A DNA stretch of 40,629 bases from contig JAKAMQ010000005.1 in assembly GCA_021812805.1 (NCBI GenBank), positions 1-40,629 on the forward strand, in the 5' to 3' direction. Origin of the DNA: Acidobacteriota bacterium (GTDB taxonomy: Bacteria; Acidobacteriota; Holophagae; Holophagales; Holophagaceae). Below, one piece after another: positions 8,496-16,242 of this stretch. Numbering within the stretch: the stretch's first letter is position 1; every line of letters starts with the position of its first letter. A model generated the notes under the pieces. That model was not told the origin of the DNA, ran no database searches, and worked only from the letters and a program-made list of their open reading frames with translations. Made by a program: the position numbers and the translations under genes.

Positions 8496-9404
8496 ATGAA
8501 ACCCATCCTCATCCATGAAGTCGGCCCCCGGGATGGCCTCCAGAACGAGCGCCAGGTGGTGCCGACGGCCGTGAAGCTCGACTGGATCCGCCGCGTGGCG
8601 GATTCCGGCGTGGACATCGTCCAGGTCGGCTCCTTCGTCCGGGGCGACAAGCTGCCCCAGATGGCCGATACGGACGAGCTGTTCCGCGTCCTGGGCGGGG
8701 AGACCCATCGGGCGCTGCTCTCGGGGCTCGTGCTCAACGAGAAGGGCCTGGAGCGGGCGATGGAGGTGGGCGTCGGGATGATCTGCATGGGGGTGTCCGC
8801 CTCCGACACCCACAGCCGGAAGAACACGGGCATGTCCACGGAAGAAGCCACGGGCCGGATCGTCGCCATGGCCAAGGCGGCCCAGAAGACCGGGCGCCGC
8901 GTGCAGGTGAGCGTCCAGAGCGCCTTCGGCTGCGGTTTCGAGGGGGCCATCGCCTTCGAGCGCGTGCGGGCCCTGGTGGAGGCCTACCTGGAGGCCGGGC
9001 TCCACAGCATCAGCCTCGCGGATACCGCGGGCCACGCGCATCCTGCCCAGGTCCGCCGCTACCTGCGCTGCTTCCTGGAGCTGGATCCCTCGGCGGAGTT
9101 CACCGCCCATATCCACAACACCTTCGGCCTGGGCATGGCCAATGTCTATGCGGCGATGGACGCGGGCGCCGCCTCCATCGAGACGAGTTTCGGCGGGTTG
9201 GGCGGATGCCCCTTCACTCAGGTGGCGTCAGGCAATGTGGCCACCGAGGATCTGGTGCATGGGCTCCAGCGCAATGGCCAGCGGACCGAGATCCATCTGG
9301 GCGACCTCCTGGGCGTGGCCCGGGAGGTCGCGGCCTTCTTCGACCGTGAGCTGCCGGGCTGTGTGTACAAGACCGGGGCCATCACTGCGAAAGGCCAGGC
9401 ATGA
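8496..9404 (+). CDS. HMG-CoA lyase-like enzyme (DRE-TIM metallolyase family)
   Basis: A 302-residue TIM-barrel lyase. The N-terminal signature EVGPRDGLQNE carries the catalytic Arg12 and metal-binding Asp13. The active-site cysteine loop GGLGGCPF has Cys238, followed by SGNVATEDLVHGL. HMG-CoA lyases split 3-hydroxy-3-methylglutaryl-CoA into acetyl-CoA and acetoacetate. Here the metal-binding HxHDT motif is HIHNT (His205, His207, Asn208), a variant that suggests a related acyl-CoA substrate such as another branched 3-hydroxyacyl-CoA. The stop overlaps the CoA-transferase start by four bases, so the two are translationally coupled and probably act in series: activation to a CoA ester, then cleavage. 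Start chosen by homology; the Shine-Dalgarno is weak. Confidence 0.85.
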   Translation: MKPILIHEVGPRDGLQNERQVVPTAVKLDWIRRVADSGVDIVQVGSFVRGDKLPQMADTDELFRVLGGETHRALLSGLVLNEKGLERAMEVGVGMICMGVSASDTHSRKNTGMSTEEATGRIVAMAKAAQKTGRRVQVSVQSAFGCGFEGAIAFERVRALVEAYLEAGLHSISLADTAGHAHPAQVRRYLRCFLELDPSAEFTAHIHNTFGLGMANVYAAMDAGAASIETSFGGLGGCPFTQVASGNVATEDLVHGLQRNGQRTEIHLGDLLGVAREVAAFFDRELPGCVYKTGAITAKGQA

Positions 9405-10600
9405 GCCGCAGGATTCTCGAAGGCATCAAGGTTCTGGATCTCACCAACGTCCTCTCCGGGCCCTTCACGACGCTTCACCTGGCGCTGCTCGGGGCGGACG
9501 TCCTCAAGGTGGAGAACCCGAAGGATGGCGACCTGGCCCGCAAGCTGGGCATCCTGCCCGAGCTGAACAAGAAGCTCATGGGAACCAGCTTCCTGGCCCA
9601 GAACAGCAACAAGCGCTCCATCACCCTCAACACCAAGGCCCCCGAAGGCAAGGAACTCTTCCGGAAGCTGGTGAAGGATGCGGATGTGGTGGTGGAGAAC
9701 TTCCGGCCCGGCGTGATGGATCGGCTGGGCCTGGGCTACAAGGCCCTGGCCGAACTCAACCCGAAGCTGATCTACTGCGCCATCTCCGGCTTCGGCCAGA
9801 CCGGACCGGATGCCCTCAAGCCCGCCTACGACCAGATCATCCAGGGCCTCTCGGGCGAGATGGCCGTGAACGGTGACGAGCGGCTGAACCCCCTCCGCAC
9901 GGGGTTTCCCGTGTGTGATACCGTCGGCGGCCTGAACGCCGCCTTCGCCGTGATGGCGGCCCTCTTCCACCGCGAGCGCACCGGGGAAGGCCAGTTCGTT
10001 GACGTGGCCCTGCTCGACAGCATCATGCCCCTCATGGGCTGGGTGGCCGCGAACCTCCTCATCGGGGGCCAGCAGCCAGCCCTCATGGGCAACGACAACT
10101 TCACCGCGGCGCCCAGCGGGACGTTCCGCACCCAGGACGGCCACATCAACATCGCCGCCAACAAGCAGGAGCAGTGGGAGGCCGTCTGTGACGTGCTCGA
10201 GGTGCCAGAGCTCAAGATGGATCCCCGCTTCCAGGAGCGGGACACCCGCAAGAAGAACCGGAAGGCGCTGACGCCGCTGCTGGAGGCCAGGCTGGTCCAG
10301 AAACCGACCGGTTTCTGGGTGGAGGCGCTGAATGCGAAGGATGTCCCAAGCGGGGCGATCCTGGACCTGGAGGCGGCGCTGCGGCAGCCGCAGATCCAGC
10401 ACCGCGGGGCGCTCCAGAAGGTGGCCGTGGAGGGTCTAGGCGAGATCGAGGTCTTCGGCCTCACGGCCCTGTTCGAGAAGACCCCTGGTAGGGTGGACGC
10501 CCCGCCGCCGACCCTGGGTGAGCACAACCGCGAGGTCTTCGGTACCCTGGGCCTGGGCGAGGCGGACCTGGCGGACCTCAAGGCTAAGGGCGTGATCTGA
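9401..10600 (+). CDS. Class III (CaiB/BaiF) acyl-CoA transferase
   Basis: A 399-residue family III CoA-transferase, which moves CoA between carboxylic acids through an aspartyl-CoA intermediate. The N-terminus LEGIKVLDLTNVLSGPF is typical, as are GADVLKVENP, SGFGQTGP and TGEGQFVDVALLDS. The predicted catalytic residue is Asp144 in PAYDQIIQG. Genes paired with HMG-CoA-lyase-like enzymes often belong to the succinyl-CoA:dicarboxylate transferase type, so the likely acceptor is a branched dicarboxylic acid; this is inference. It overlaps the lyase gene by four bases and ends 22 bases before the LeuC-like gene, so all are likely one transcript. Confidence 0.85.
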   Translation: MSRRILEGIKVLDLTNVLSGPFTTLHLALLGADVLKVENPKDGDLARKLGILPELNKKLMGTSFLAQNSNKRSITLNTKAPEGKELFRKLVKDADVVVENFRPGVMDRLGLGYKALAELNPKLIYCAISGFGQTGPDALKPAYDQIIQGLSGEMAVNGDERLNPLRTGFPVCDTVGGLNAAFAVMAALFHRERTGEGQFVDVALLDSIMPLMGWVAANLLIGGQQPALMGNDNFTAAPSGTFRTQDGHINIAANKQEQWEAVCDVLEVPELKMDPRFQERDTRKKNRKALTPLLEARLVQKPTGFWVEALNAKDVPSGAILDLEAALRQPQIQHRGALQKVAVEGLGEIEVFGLTALFEKTPGRVDAPPPTLGEHNREVFGTLGLGEADLADLKAKGVI

Positions 10601-10622
10601 AACCTGCATGCAAGGAGCAGCC

Positions 10623-11906
10623 ATGGGCATGACCGTCGTCGAAAAAATTCTGGCCCGCGCCGCAGGCCTCCCGTCCGTGAAGGCAGGGGACGTGGTGGAA
10701 CCGAGGGTGGACCTCGCCATGTCGCACGAGAATGCCGCGCTGGTGATCAACCAGCACCGGGAGGTGTTCGAAGGCACAGGCCTGGCCCCGAAGGTGTGGG
10801 ATCCCTCCCGGATCGCCATCATCTTCGACCACCGCGTGCCGGCCGAATCCCCCAAGACCGCCACCAACCAGAAGAAGATCCGCGAGTTCGTGGCCGCCAA
10901 CGGCATCACCAAGTTCCACGATGTGCGCGGCGATGTGGGCGGCATCTGCCACCAGATCCTCCCCGAGTACGGGTACGTCCGGCCGGGCTCCGTGGTGGTG
11001 GGCACGGATTCCCACACCACCAGCCACGGGGCCCTGGGTGCCTTCGCCTTCGGCATCGGCGCCACCGAGATGGCCTCGGTCTGGGCCCTGGGGATCGCCG
11101 TGAACATCGAGGTTCCGGCGACCATCAAAGTGGTGGTCAACGGTGAATTCCCGCCCATGGTGGGCGCCAAGGATCTGATCCTCCACGTCATCGGCAAGCT
11201 CACGGCCCAGGGCGCCAACTACAAAGTCCTGGAATACCACGGGGGGACCATCCAGAGGATGAGCACCAGCGGCCGTCTGGCCATCTGCAACATGAGCGTG
11301 GAAGCTGGCGCCACCTCCGGCATCGTGCCCGGCGATGCGGAAACCCTCCGCTACCTGCACGAGGAAGCGGGCGTGACGGAGACCATCACCACCGTGGCAC
11401 CCGATCCGGATGCCGCCTACGTCCAGACCCTCGAGATTGATGTCTCCAGCCTGGCGCCCCAGATCGCCTGCCCCCACATGGTGGACAATGTGAAGCCCGT
11501 GGACCAGGTGGCGGGCACGAAGGTCCAGCAGATCGTCATCGGGAGCTGCACCAACGGCCGCCTGGACGACCTGGCCATCGCCGCCGACATGCTGCGCGGG
11601 AAGAAGGTGGCCGAGGGCACCCGCATGCTGGTGTTCCCGGCTTCCAGCCGGATCTTCGCGAAGGCTCTCGACAAGGGCTACGTCCACGACCTGATGAAGG
11701 CCGGCGCCGTGGTGATGAACTCCGGCTGCGGTCCCTGCCTGGGCGTCCACGAAGGCGCCCTGGGCGACCACGAGGTGGCGCTCAGCACCACGAACCGGAA
11801 CTTCAAGGGCCGCATGGGCAACCCCACGGGCGAGGTCTACCTCTGCAGCCCGGCCGTGGCTGCCGCCTCCGCCCTCACCGGCGTCATCACCGATCCCCGG
11901 AAGTAG
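10623..11906 (+). CDS. LeuC-like large subunit of an aconitase-family hydro-lyase
   Basis: A 427-residue protein of the isopropylmalate/homoaconitate dehydratase large-subunit type. It carries three cysteine ligands for a [4Fe-4S] cluster: Cys309 in GSCTNGR, and Cys369 and Cys372 in SGCGPCLG. The TDSHTTSHGALGAFAFGIGATE stretch (shown by TDSHTTSHG) is also typical. The family isomerises 2-hydroxy acids by dehydration and rehydration (3-isopropylmalate, homoaconitate, 2,3-dimethylmalate). Start at the ATG after AAGGAGCAGCC; an ATG 15 bases upstream lacks a ribosome site. The partner subunit follows after 13 bases. A leucine-pathway role is possible, but the neighbours are a CoA-transferase and a lyase rather than leuA/leuB, so a catabolic role is as likely. 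Confidence 0.85.
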   Translation: MGMTVVEKILARAAGLPSVKAGDVVEPRVDLAMSHENAALVINQHREVFEGTGLAPKVWDPSRIAIIFDHRVPAESPKTATNQKKIREFVAANGITKFHDVRGDVGGICHQILPEYGYVRPGSVVVGTDSHTTSHGALGAFAFGIGATEMASVWALGIAVNIEVPATIKVVVNGEFPPMVGAKDLILHVIGKLTAQGANYKVLEYHGGTIQRMSTSGRLAICNMSVEAGATSGIVPGDAETLRYLHEEAGVTETITTVAPDPDAAYVQTLEIDVSSLAPQIACPHMVDNVKPVDQVAGTKVQQIVIGSCTNGRLDDLAIAADMLRGKKVAEGTRMLVFPASSRIFAKALDKGYVHDLMKAGAVVMNSGCGPCLGVHEGALGDHEVALSTTNRNFKGRMGNPTGEVYLCSPAVAAASALTGVITDPRK

Positions 11907-11919
11907 AAAGGAGCCGGCC

Positions 11920-12411
11920 ATGTCCAAGGTCATCATTTCGCTCGGCAACGACATCAGCACGGACGACATCTATCCGGGCCGCTTCATGGCCACGGTGCTG
12001 CCCACGGAAACCCCGCAGTTCGCGTTCTTCGACCGCACCGAGTTCAACGCGAAGCTCAAGGCCAAGGCATTCCCGGCGGGATCCATCATCATCGGCGGCG
12101 AGAACTTCGGCTGCGGCTCCAGCCGCGAGCAGGCCGCCTCTACCCTCAAGGGGTACGACCTGGTGGTGGTGGCGCGGAGCGTCGCCCGCATCTTCCTCCA
12201 GAACAGCATCAACCTCGGCCTCCAGGTGGTGATCTGCCCCGCACTTGAAGCTTCCGAGGGCGACGAACTGGAGATCACGGCCACCCAGGTGCTGAACCAC
12301 ACCACGGGCAAGACCTTCGAGCAGGTCCAGCTGCCGGCCTCTCGCAAAGGCATCATGGCTGCCGGCGGTCTCATCCCCTACACCCGCGCCAAGCTGATGG
12401 CCCGGGCCTGA
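11920..12411 (+). CDS. LeuD-like small (swivel) subunit of an aconitase-family hydro-lyase
   Basis: A 163-residue swivel-domain subunit pairing with the LeuC-like protein just upstream. GGENFGCGSSREQA (from about residue 58) is the hallmark that places the catalytic serine. The loop near the N-terminus that helps determine substrate reads DDIYPGRFMATV (residues 15-26). It differs from the IPARYL/PGRYLRT types I associate with isopropylmalate isomerase and homoaconitase, so the substrate may be different. Strong ribosome site AAAGGAG. Last gene of the metabolic cluster; about 110 bases separate it from the ferredoxin. Confidence 0.83.
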   Translation: MSKVIISLGNDISTDDIYPGRFMATVLPTETPQFAFFDRTEFNAKLKAKAFPAGSIIIGGENFGCGSSREQAASTLKGYDLVVVARSVARIFLQNSINLGLQVVICPALEASEGDELEITATQVLNHTTGKTFEQVQLPASRKGIMAAGGLIPYTRAKLMARA

Positions 12412-12521
12412 GCTGGGGCCTGTCCTTCGCGCCGGGGGGCAGACCGCGGAAGGCCTCCGGGCGCTGCTGGTAGAGTGATCCTCTCCGCCCGCAATCCCGC
12501 AGGCTTCCGCTCCAGGCTTCC

Positions 12522-12803
12522 ATGCATACGATCCGATTCGACGGCAAGACTCCCGGCGCGGCGGACTGCGAGCAGGAGATCTCTCTGCTCGCCGCCAGCT
12601 CGAAGGCGGGCGTGCCCCTCAACCACCGCTGCGGTGGCCACGCGCGGTGTGGCACCTGCCTGGTCACGGTCGCGGAGGGTGCGGAGCATCTCAGTGACAT
12701 GGGAATCGCGGAATCACGGGTGCTGAAGGCTCTGCGGGCCCAGCCCGATCAGCGCCTGGCCTGCCAGGCCTGGGCCAGAGGCGAGGTCCTCTGCCGCTAC
12801 TGA
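12522..12803 (+). CDS. Plant-type [2Fe-2S] ferredoxin
   Basis: A 93-residue ferredoxin. The cysteine pattern CGGHARCGTC (C-x5-C-x2-C), with a fourth cysteine in LACQAW near the C-terminus, is the classical [2Fe-2S] binding arrangement, and VPLNHRCGG precedes it as usual. It is a soluble one-electron carrier. Its partner is unknown; no reductase or oxygenase lies beside it. The 110-base gap before it contains a TAGAGT box at 12471-12476 that might be a -10 element, so it may be transcribed separately from the LeuCD-like genes. It faces recR across a palindromic repeat. Confidence 0.88.
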   Translation: MHTIRFDGKTPGAADCEQEISLLAASSKAGVPLNHRCGGHARCGTCLVTVAEGAEHLSDMGIAESRVLKALRAQPDQRLACQAWARGEVLCRY

Positions 12804-12804
12804 T

Positions 12805-12842
12805 ACCCATCCGCTTTCCTCTACGATGGAAAGCGAATGGGT
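12805..12842. repeat. Dispersed palindromic repeat, family R1, copy 2
   Basis: Arms at 12805-12819 and 12828-12842 pair with one mismatch around an 8-base loop; the sequence matches the copy at 244-279 closely. It fills the gap between the converging ferredoxin and recR genes, so it may end transcription from both sides. Confidence 0.7.
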
Positions 12843-12847
12843 CAGAA

Positions 12848-13444
12848 TCAGACGGGTCGCCGCCCTTCCAGGGCGCGGTCGAGGGTGAGTTCGTCGGCGT
12901 ACTCGAGGTCGCTCCCGATCGGAAGCCCCAGGCCAATGCGGCTGGTGCGGATGCCGATGGGATCGAGGATGCGGGCCAGCCAGCTGGCGGTGGCTTCCCC
13001 ATCCACGGTGGGGTTCGTGGCCAGGATGATTTCCTGGATCGCGCCATCCTCCAGGCGCTTCAGCAGCTCCCGGATGCGGAGCTGATCGGGGCCCACCCCG
13101 CGCAGGGGGGAGATGAGGCCGCCCAGCACATGGTAGCGCCCACGAAAATGGCCGCTGCGCTCGAAGCTGAGGACGTTGGAGGCTTCGGCGACCACCACCA
13201 GGCTGTGGGCATCCCGGCGGGGGTCCAGGCAGATGGGGCAGATGGGCTGGTCGGTGAAGGCTCCGCAGACCTGGCAGAAGCCCACCTTCTCCGCGGCCTG
13301 CTGGAGCTGGCGGGCCAGGTGGGCCATCGCCTCCGGTCCTTCCTTCAGCAGATGGAGGGCCATGCGCTGGGCGGATTTGGCGCCCACTCCAGGCAGTTTC
13401 TGGAGGCTTTCGACCACCGCTTCCAGGGGCGCGGGCAGCTTCAC
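12848..13444 (-). CDS. recR: Recombination mediator RecR
   Basis: A 198-residue RecR of normal length. It has an N-terminal helix-hairpin-helix (LPGVGAKSAQRMALHLL), a four-cysteine zinc finger (Cys57, Cys60, Cys69, Cys72), a Toprim domain starting at about residue 80 (VVVAEASNVLSFE) and the C-terminal Walker-like segment. RecR acts with RecO/RecF to load RecA at single-strand gaps. It follows ybaB by 16 bases in the same direction, a very common bacterial pairing (ybaB-recR). Confidence 0.96.
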   Translation of the reverse strand: MKLPAPLEAVVESLQKLPGVGAKSAQRMALHLLKEGPEAMAHLARQLQQAAEKVGFCQVCGAFTDQPICPICLDPRRDAHSLVVVAEASNVLSFERSGHFRGRYHVLGGLISPLRGVGPDQLRIRELLKRLEDGAIQEIILATNPTVDGEATASWLARILDPIGIRTSRIGLGLPIGSDLEYADELTLDRALEGRRPV

Positions 13445-13460
13445 GGTCCGCTCCTCGACC

Positions 13461-13763
13461 TCAGAAACCCATTCCGGGAATGTTCAGGCCGGCCCCCATG
13501 CCGCCCATCTGCTGCTTCATGGCCTCGTCGGCCTTCTGAGTGGCATCGCGGAAGGCCGCCATCAGGAGATCCTCAAGCATGGAGGGATCCTCCGGGTCCA
13601 TGGCCTCCTTGGCGATGGAGAGGCCCATCAGCTCTTTGGATCCGTTGAGGGTGACCTTGACCAGCTGGCCACCGGCGGTGCCTTCCACCCGGAGGTTGGC
13701 CTGGGCTTCCTGCAGCTTGGCCTGCATCTGTTGGGCCTGTTTCATGAGGAAACGCATGTCCAT
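13461..13763 (-). CDS. ybaB: YbaB/EbfC nucleoid-associated protein
   Basis: A 100-residue YbaB/EbfC family DNA-binding protein: MDMRFLMKQAQQMQAKLQEAQ helix (shown by MKQAQQMQAKLQ), then a beta core with VKVTLNGSKELMGLSI, then helices rich in Met, and a glycine/methionine-rich tail. It binds DNA as a dimer and is linked to recombination with RecR. The ATG at 13763 is preferred because GGAG sits five bases upstream; a TTG start four codons earlier would place that site inside the gene. Part of the thiL-DUF2062-ybaB-recR operon. Confidence 0.92.
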   Translation of the reverse strand: MDMRFLMKQAQQMQAKLQEAQANLRVEGTAGGQLVKVTLNGSKELMGLSIAKEAMDPEDPSMLEDLLMAAFRDATQKADEAMKQQMGGMGAGLNIPGMGF

Positions 13764-13775
13764 GGGGGACTCCAA

Positions 13776-14282
13776 TCAGGGGTGGGGAACGGGTTCCGGG
13801 GGGCGCAGATGGCGCGCCAGTCGCAGCATCAGGAAATAGCCCACGGGAAGGGCGAGCAGGCTGAGGGCGAAACCGCCCACCAGGTAGGGCACCAGGATGG
13901 GGCGCAGCATCTCCGCCATGAGGTGGAACCCCTCGCGGGTGCTGAAACTGTTCCAGCCGATGCTGGTCCAGTCCACGCCGCTCAGATCAAGCGCGAGGCC
14001 ATGCCCCAGGAGAAGGTTGCCGAGCAGGGTGGAGGCCGTGGCGATGGGCACCATGGTCCAGGGGTTGTTGATGAAGGCGCCGAGGAGCGCCAGGGGGCGG
14101 TGCAATTTCTGGAGCAGGGCGCAGGCGGCCACGACCAGCCCAGTGTGGAGCCCCAGCAGCGGGTTCATGGCGATGGAAAGACCCAGGGCGAAGCTCCATC
14201 CGAGGTGGTGGGGCTCCAGGGCCGGATCCGCCATGTAGCGCTTGGTGCGGGCCCAGAGATGGGTCTTGTCCGGGTGCTTCAT
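13776..14282 (-). CDS. DUF2062 membrane protein
   Basis: A 168-residue integral membrane protein. The DUF2062 pattern is visible: HHLGWSFALGLSIAMNPLLG, then GLHTGLVVAACALL, then the conserved INNPWTMVP turn, and a last membrane segment near YLVGGFALSLLALPVGY. The molecular role of the family is not established; members often lie beside cell-envelope or glycosyltransferase genes. The start is the ATG four bases after the thiL stop, which implies coupling to thiL. It ends 12 bases before ybaB. Confidence 0.85.
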   Translation of the reverse strand: MKHPDKTHLWARTKRYMADPALEPHHLGWSFALGLSIAMNPLLGLHTGLVVAACALLQKLHRPLALLGAFINNPWTMVPIATASTLLGNLLLGHGLALDLSGVDWTSIGWNSFSTREGFHLMAEMLRPILVPYLVGGFALSLLALPVGYFLMLRLARHLRPPEPVPHP

Positions 14283-14286
14283 GGGG

Positions 14287-15204
14287 TCAGGGGCGTCCGA
14301 AATGGTTGAAGCTGAGATCCGGCAAGGGCCGGAAGGCTTCTCCATCATAGGCCAGCAGCGGCTGTTCCAGGCGCGGCAGAACCCGCCCGGCTTCGATGAG
14401 AGGGAGGCCCAGGCGGGCTTCGAGCTCGGTGCGCGGGAGGCTGCTGCCGAAGCAGCGGGCATAGTCCTCGCCGCCCTGGAGCGCATCCTCCGTCAGGGCG
14501 GGATCCACGACGATGCTGAGCCCAGAGGCCTCGGCCAGGTTGCGGAGGTCGCGGCTGAGGCCATCGGACAGATCCAGGCAGGCGTGGACCTCGGGCAGGG
14601 CCGCCAGGCGCACGCCCAGGCCAAGCCGGGGGCTGGGAGCCAGGTGGGCGGCCAGGTCTGGATCGGGCCGGTCGGGATCCCAGCGGGCGCCCCCCTGGAG
14701 CTTGCGGAGGCCCCGCAGGCTCGCCCCCGGCCGCTCGTCCAGGTAGATCCGGTCATCTTCCCGAAGCCCATCGCGCCGCAGCCATCGGGTTGCGCAACCG
14801 AAGGCGGTGAGGCCAAGGCCCAGGCCCGAGGGGCGCCCGACCGTGTCGCCCCCCAGTACGTGGACGCCCGTCGCCCGGGAGGCTGCGGCCAGCCCGGCCA
14901 GGAAGGCCTCAATCCAGCCTTCCGTGGTTTCGGGCCCCAGGGCGAGCGTCAGGGTGTAGCCGAAGGGGGTGGCTCCGGAGGCGTCCAGATCCGAAAGGTT
15001 GACCATCAGCAGCTTGCGGGCCAGCAGATCGGGCGGATGCCAATCCAGCCGGAAGTGCTGGCCGGATTCCATCAGGTCGGTGGTGACCAGGAGCTGCTGG
15101 CCGGCCGGTGGGGCGGGCAGCGGGCCGCAGTCGTCGGTCAGATCCGTGCCGCCAGGCAGCAGGGCGCGGATCCGGGCCAGGATCCCAGTCTCCTGCAAAC
15201 TCAT
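14287..15204 (-). CDS. thiL: Thiamine-monophosphate kinase
   Basis: A 305-residue ThiL that phosphorylates thiamine monophosphate to thiamine diphosphate with ATP. Features are the acidic Mg-binding TDDCG near residue 24, TTDLMESGQHF, the long motif LLMVNLSDLDASGATPFG, GGDT and DLSDGLSRDLRNLAE. The start is fixed by GGAGG seven bases upstream of the ATG. It is the first gene of a minus-strand operon with DUF2062, ybaB and recR, and is divergent from the [4Fe-4S] ferredoxin gene. No TPP riboswitch is evident in the 134-base divergent gap. Confidence 0.94.
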   Translation of the reverse strand: MSLQETGILARIRALLPGGTDLTDDCGPLPAPPAGQQLLVTTDLMESGQHFRLDWHPPDLLARKLLMVNLSDLDASGATPFGYTLTLALGPETTEGWIEAFLAGLAAASRATGVHVLGGDTVGRPSGLGLGLTAFGCATRWLRRDGLREDDRIYLDERPGASLRGLRKLQGGARWDPDRPDPDLAAHLAPSPRLGLGVRLAALPEVHACLDLSDGLSRDLRNLAEASGLSIVVDPALTEDALQGGEDYARCFGSSLPRTELEARLGLPLIEAGRVLPRLEQPLLAYDGEAFRPLPDLSFNHFGRP

Positions 15205-15259
15205 GGGTGGACCTCCGTCACAAATCCAGTCTCCCACGGCCTTCCGGCCCAGGGGAGGC

Positions 15260-15288
15260 TTGGTTCCCTCCGGAAGCGATGCTAGGTT
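15260..15288 (+). promoter_or_regulatory. Putative promoter of the [4Fe-4S] ferredoxin gene
   Basis: A TTGGTT -35 box (15260-15265) and a TAGGTT -10 box (15283-15288) are separated by 17 bases and end about 50 bases before the ATG. They lie in the divergent gap with thiL. Prediction by eye only. Confidence 0.35.
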
Positions 15289-15338
15289 GGAACGGTCCGC
15301 CCACCCCCTGGGCCCCACGAATCCGGAGGAAACGACCC

Positions 15339-15587
15339 ATGGCCATTATCAAAGTTTGGATCGAGGAAGGCTGCATCGTCTGCAACGCGTGCGAAGCCGA
15401 ATGTCCCGATGTCTTCCACGTCACCGATACGAGCTGCAACATCAACGGTAGCGTGCGCGAGGACGGCGTGGACAGCGAGAACCGCGACGAGCAGAGCCCC
15501 CTCTCCGGGAGCAACGGCTCGGACCTGGAGGACAGCATCAAGGCTGCCGCTGCGGGCTGCCCCGTGGAAGTCATCAAGTACGAGTAG
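15339..15587 (+). CDS. [4Fe-4S] ferredoxin (monocluster type)
   Basis: An 82-residue acidic ferredoxin. CIVCNACEAECP near the N-terminus provides cluster cysteines, and a distal cysteine in AAGCPVEVI completes a single cluster as in Desulfovibrio/thermophile monocluster ferredoxins. The middle is rich in Asp, Glu, Ser and Asn. It should carry electrons at low potential; the partner is not evident locally. The ATG follows CCGGAGG by a normal spacing. It ends in a strong bidirectional hairpin shared with the converging cheX gene. Confidence 0.9.
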   Translation: MAIIKVWIEEGCIVCNACEAECPDVFHVTDTSCNINGSVREDGVDSENRDEQSPLSGSNGSDLEDSIKAAAAGCPVEVIKYE

Positions 15588-15624
15588 GCCGAATCACGGC
15601 CGGCGAACCGCTGGCTGCATGCAT

Positions 15625-15654
15625 GAAACGGGGCGCCCAGGGGCGCCCCGTTTC
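15625..15654. terminator. Strong bidirectional terminator hairpin
   Basis: Arms GAAACGGGGCGCCC (15625-15638) and its exact inverse (15641-15654) give a 14-bp perfect stem with a 2-base loop, ending in TTTC on one strand and TTTC on the other. It sits between the converging ferredoxin and cheX genes. Confidence 0.85.
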
Positions 15655-15669
15655 GCATGGGGCCGCGGG

Positions 15670-16131
15670 CTATTCCTTCAACCCCACATTCACTTCGAAT
15701 TCTCCGTACGGGGTGTTGAAGGGAATGGCGATGCAGGGGACATCCCCGGTGCGGCTGATCTTGTGGCCGGTGCCTACGACGACGGTGGGGACGGAGATGG
15801 AGAGGCTGAATCCGTCCTGGATGAGGATGCGCCGGGCATCGCCCACCACGATGTTGCCGATCTCGCCCACGGCGTCCTCGACGCTCTGATTCAGCTCGGG
15901 GATCTCTTCCATGAGCATGTTGCTGGCGATCCGGCAGGCCAGATTCTTGGGAAAACTCAGGATGATGGAGCCCGAGGTGTCGCCGGTGAGGCCGATGATG
16001 GCCGAGATGTCGAAGGTGGTGATGAGGTCTTCCTTCACGGAGAGCCCCGTCTTCTCGGCGGTGATGCTGGCCATCATCTCGAGGCTGCGGAGGGTGGACT
16101 CGATGAAGGGATTGATGAAGGCGACATTCAT
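15670..16131 (-). CDS. cheX: Chemotaxis phosphatase CheX
   Basis: A 153-residue CheX-family protein. The active-site helix has the family motif E-x-x-N as Glu90 and Asn93 in GEIGNIVVGDARRIL, with a second half SLSISVPTVVVGTGH typical of the CheC/CheX fold. CheX dephosphorylates CheY-P to reset the chemotaxis signal, working as a dimer in the cytoplasm. No other chemotaxis gene is adjacent, so it is an orphan copy. It is divergent from yqeY and its start follows a weak AGGA site. Confidence 0.88.
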   Translation of the reverse strand: MNVAFINPFIESTLRSLEMMASITAEKTGLSVKEDLITTFDISAIIGLTGDTSGSIILSFPKNLACRIASNMLMEEIPELNQSVEDAVGEIGNIVVGDARRILIQDGFSLSISVPTVVVGTGHKISRTGDVPCIAIPFNTPYGEFEVNVGLKE

Positions 16132-16242
16132 GGGGGGGTCCTGGTGAACTTGCCTGGCCTTTCGGCAGCCTCTGCCCTGGGCATGATTAATGGACGCCCG
16201 GGGCCGAGGACGGTCAGGATGGGGGTTCGGACGGAGGTTCCC

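Noticed and set aside
15205-15338. TPP riboswitch between thiL and the ferredoxin
   Set aside because: No THI-box-like CTGAGA/ACCTGA pair in either orientation.
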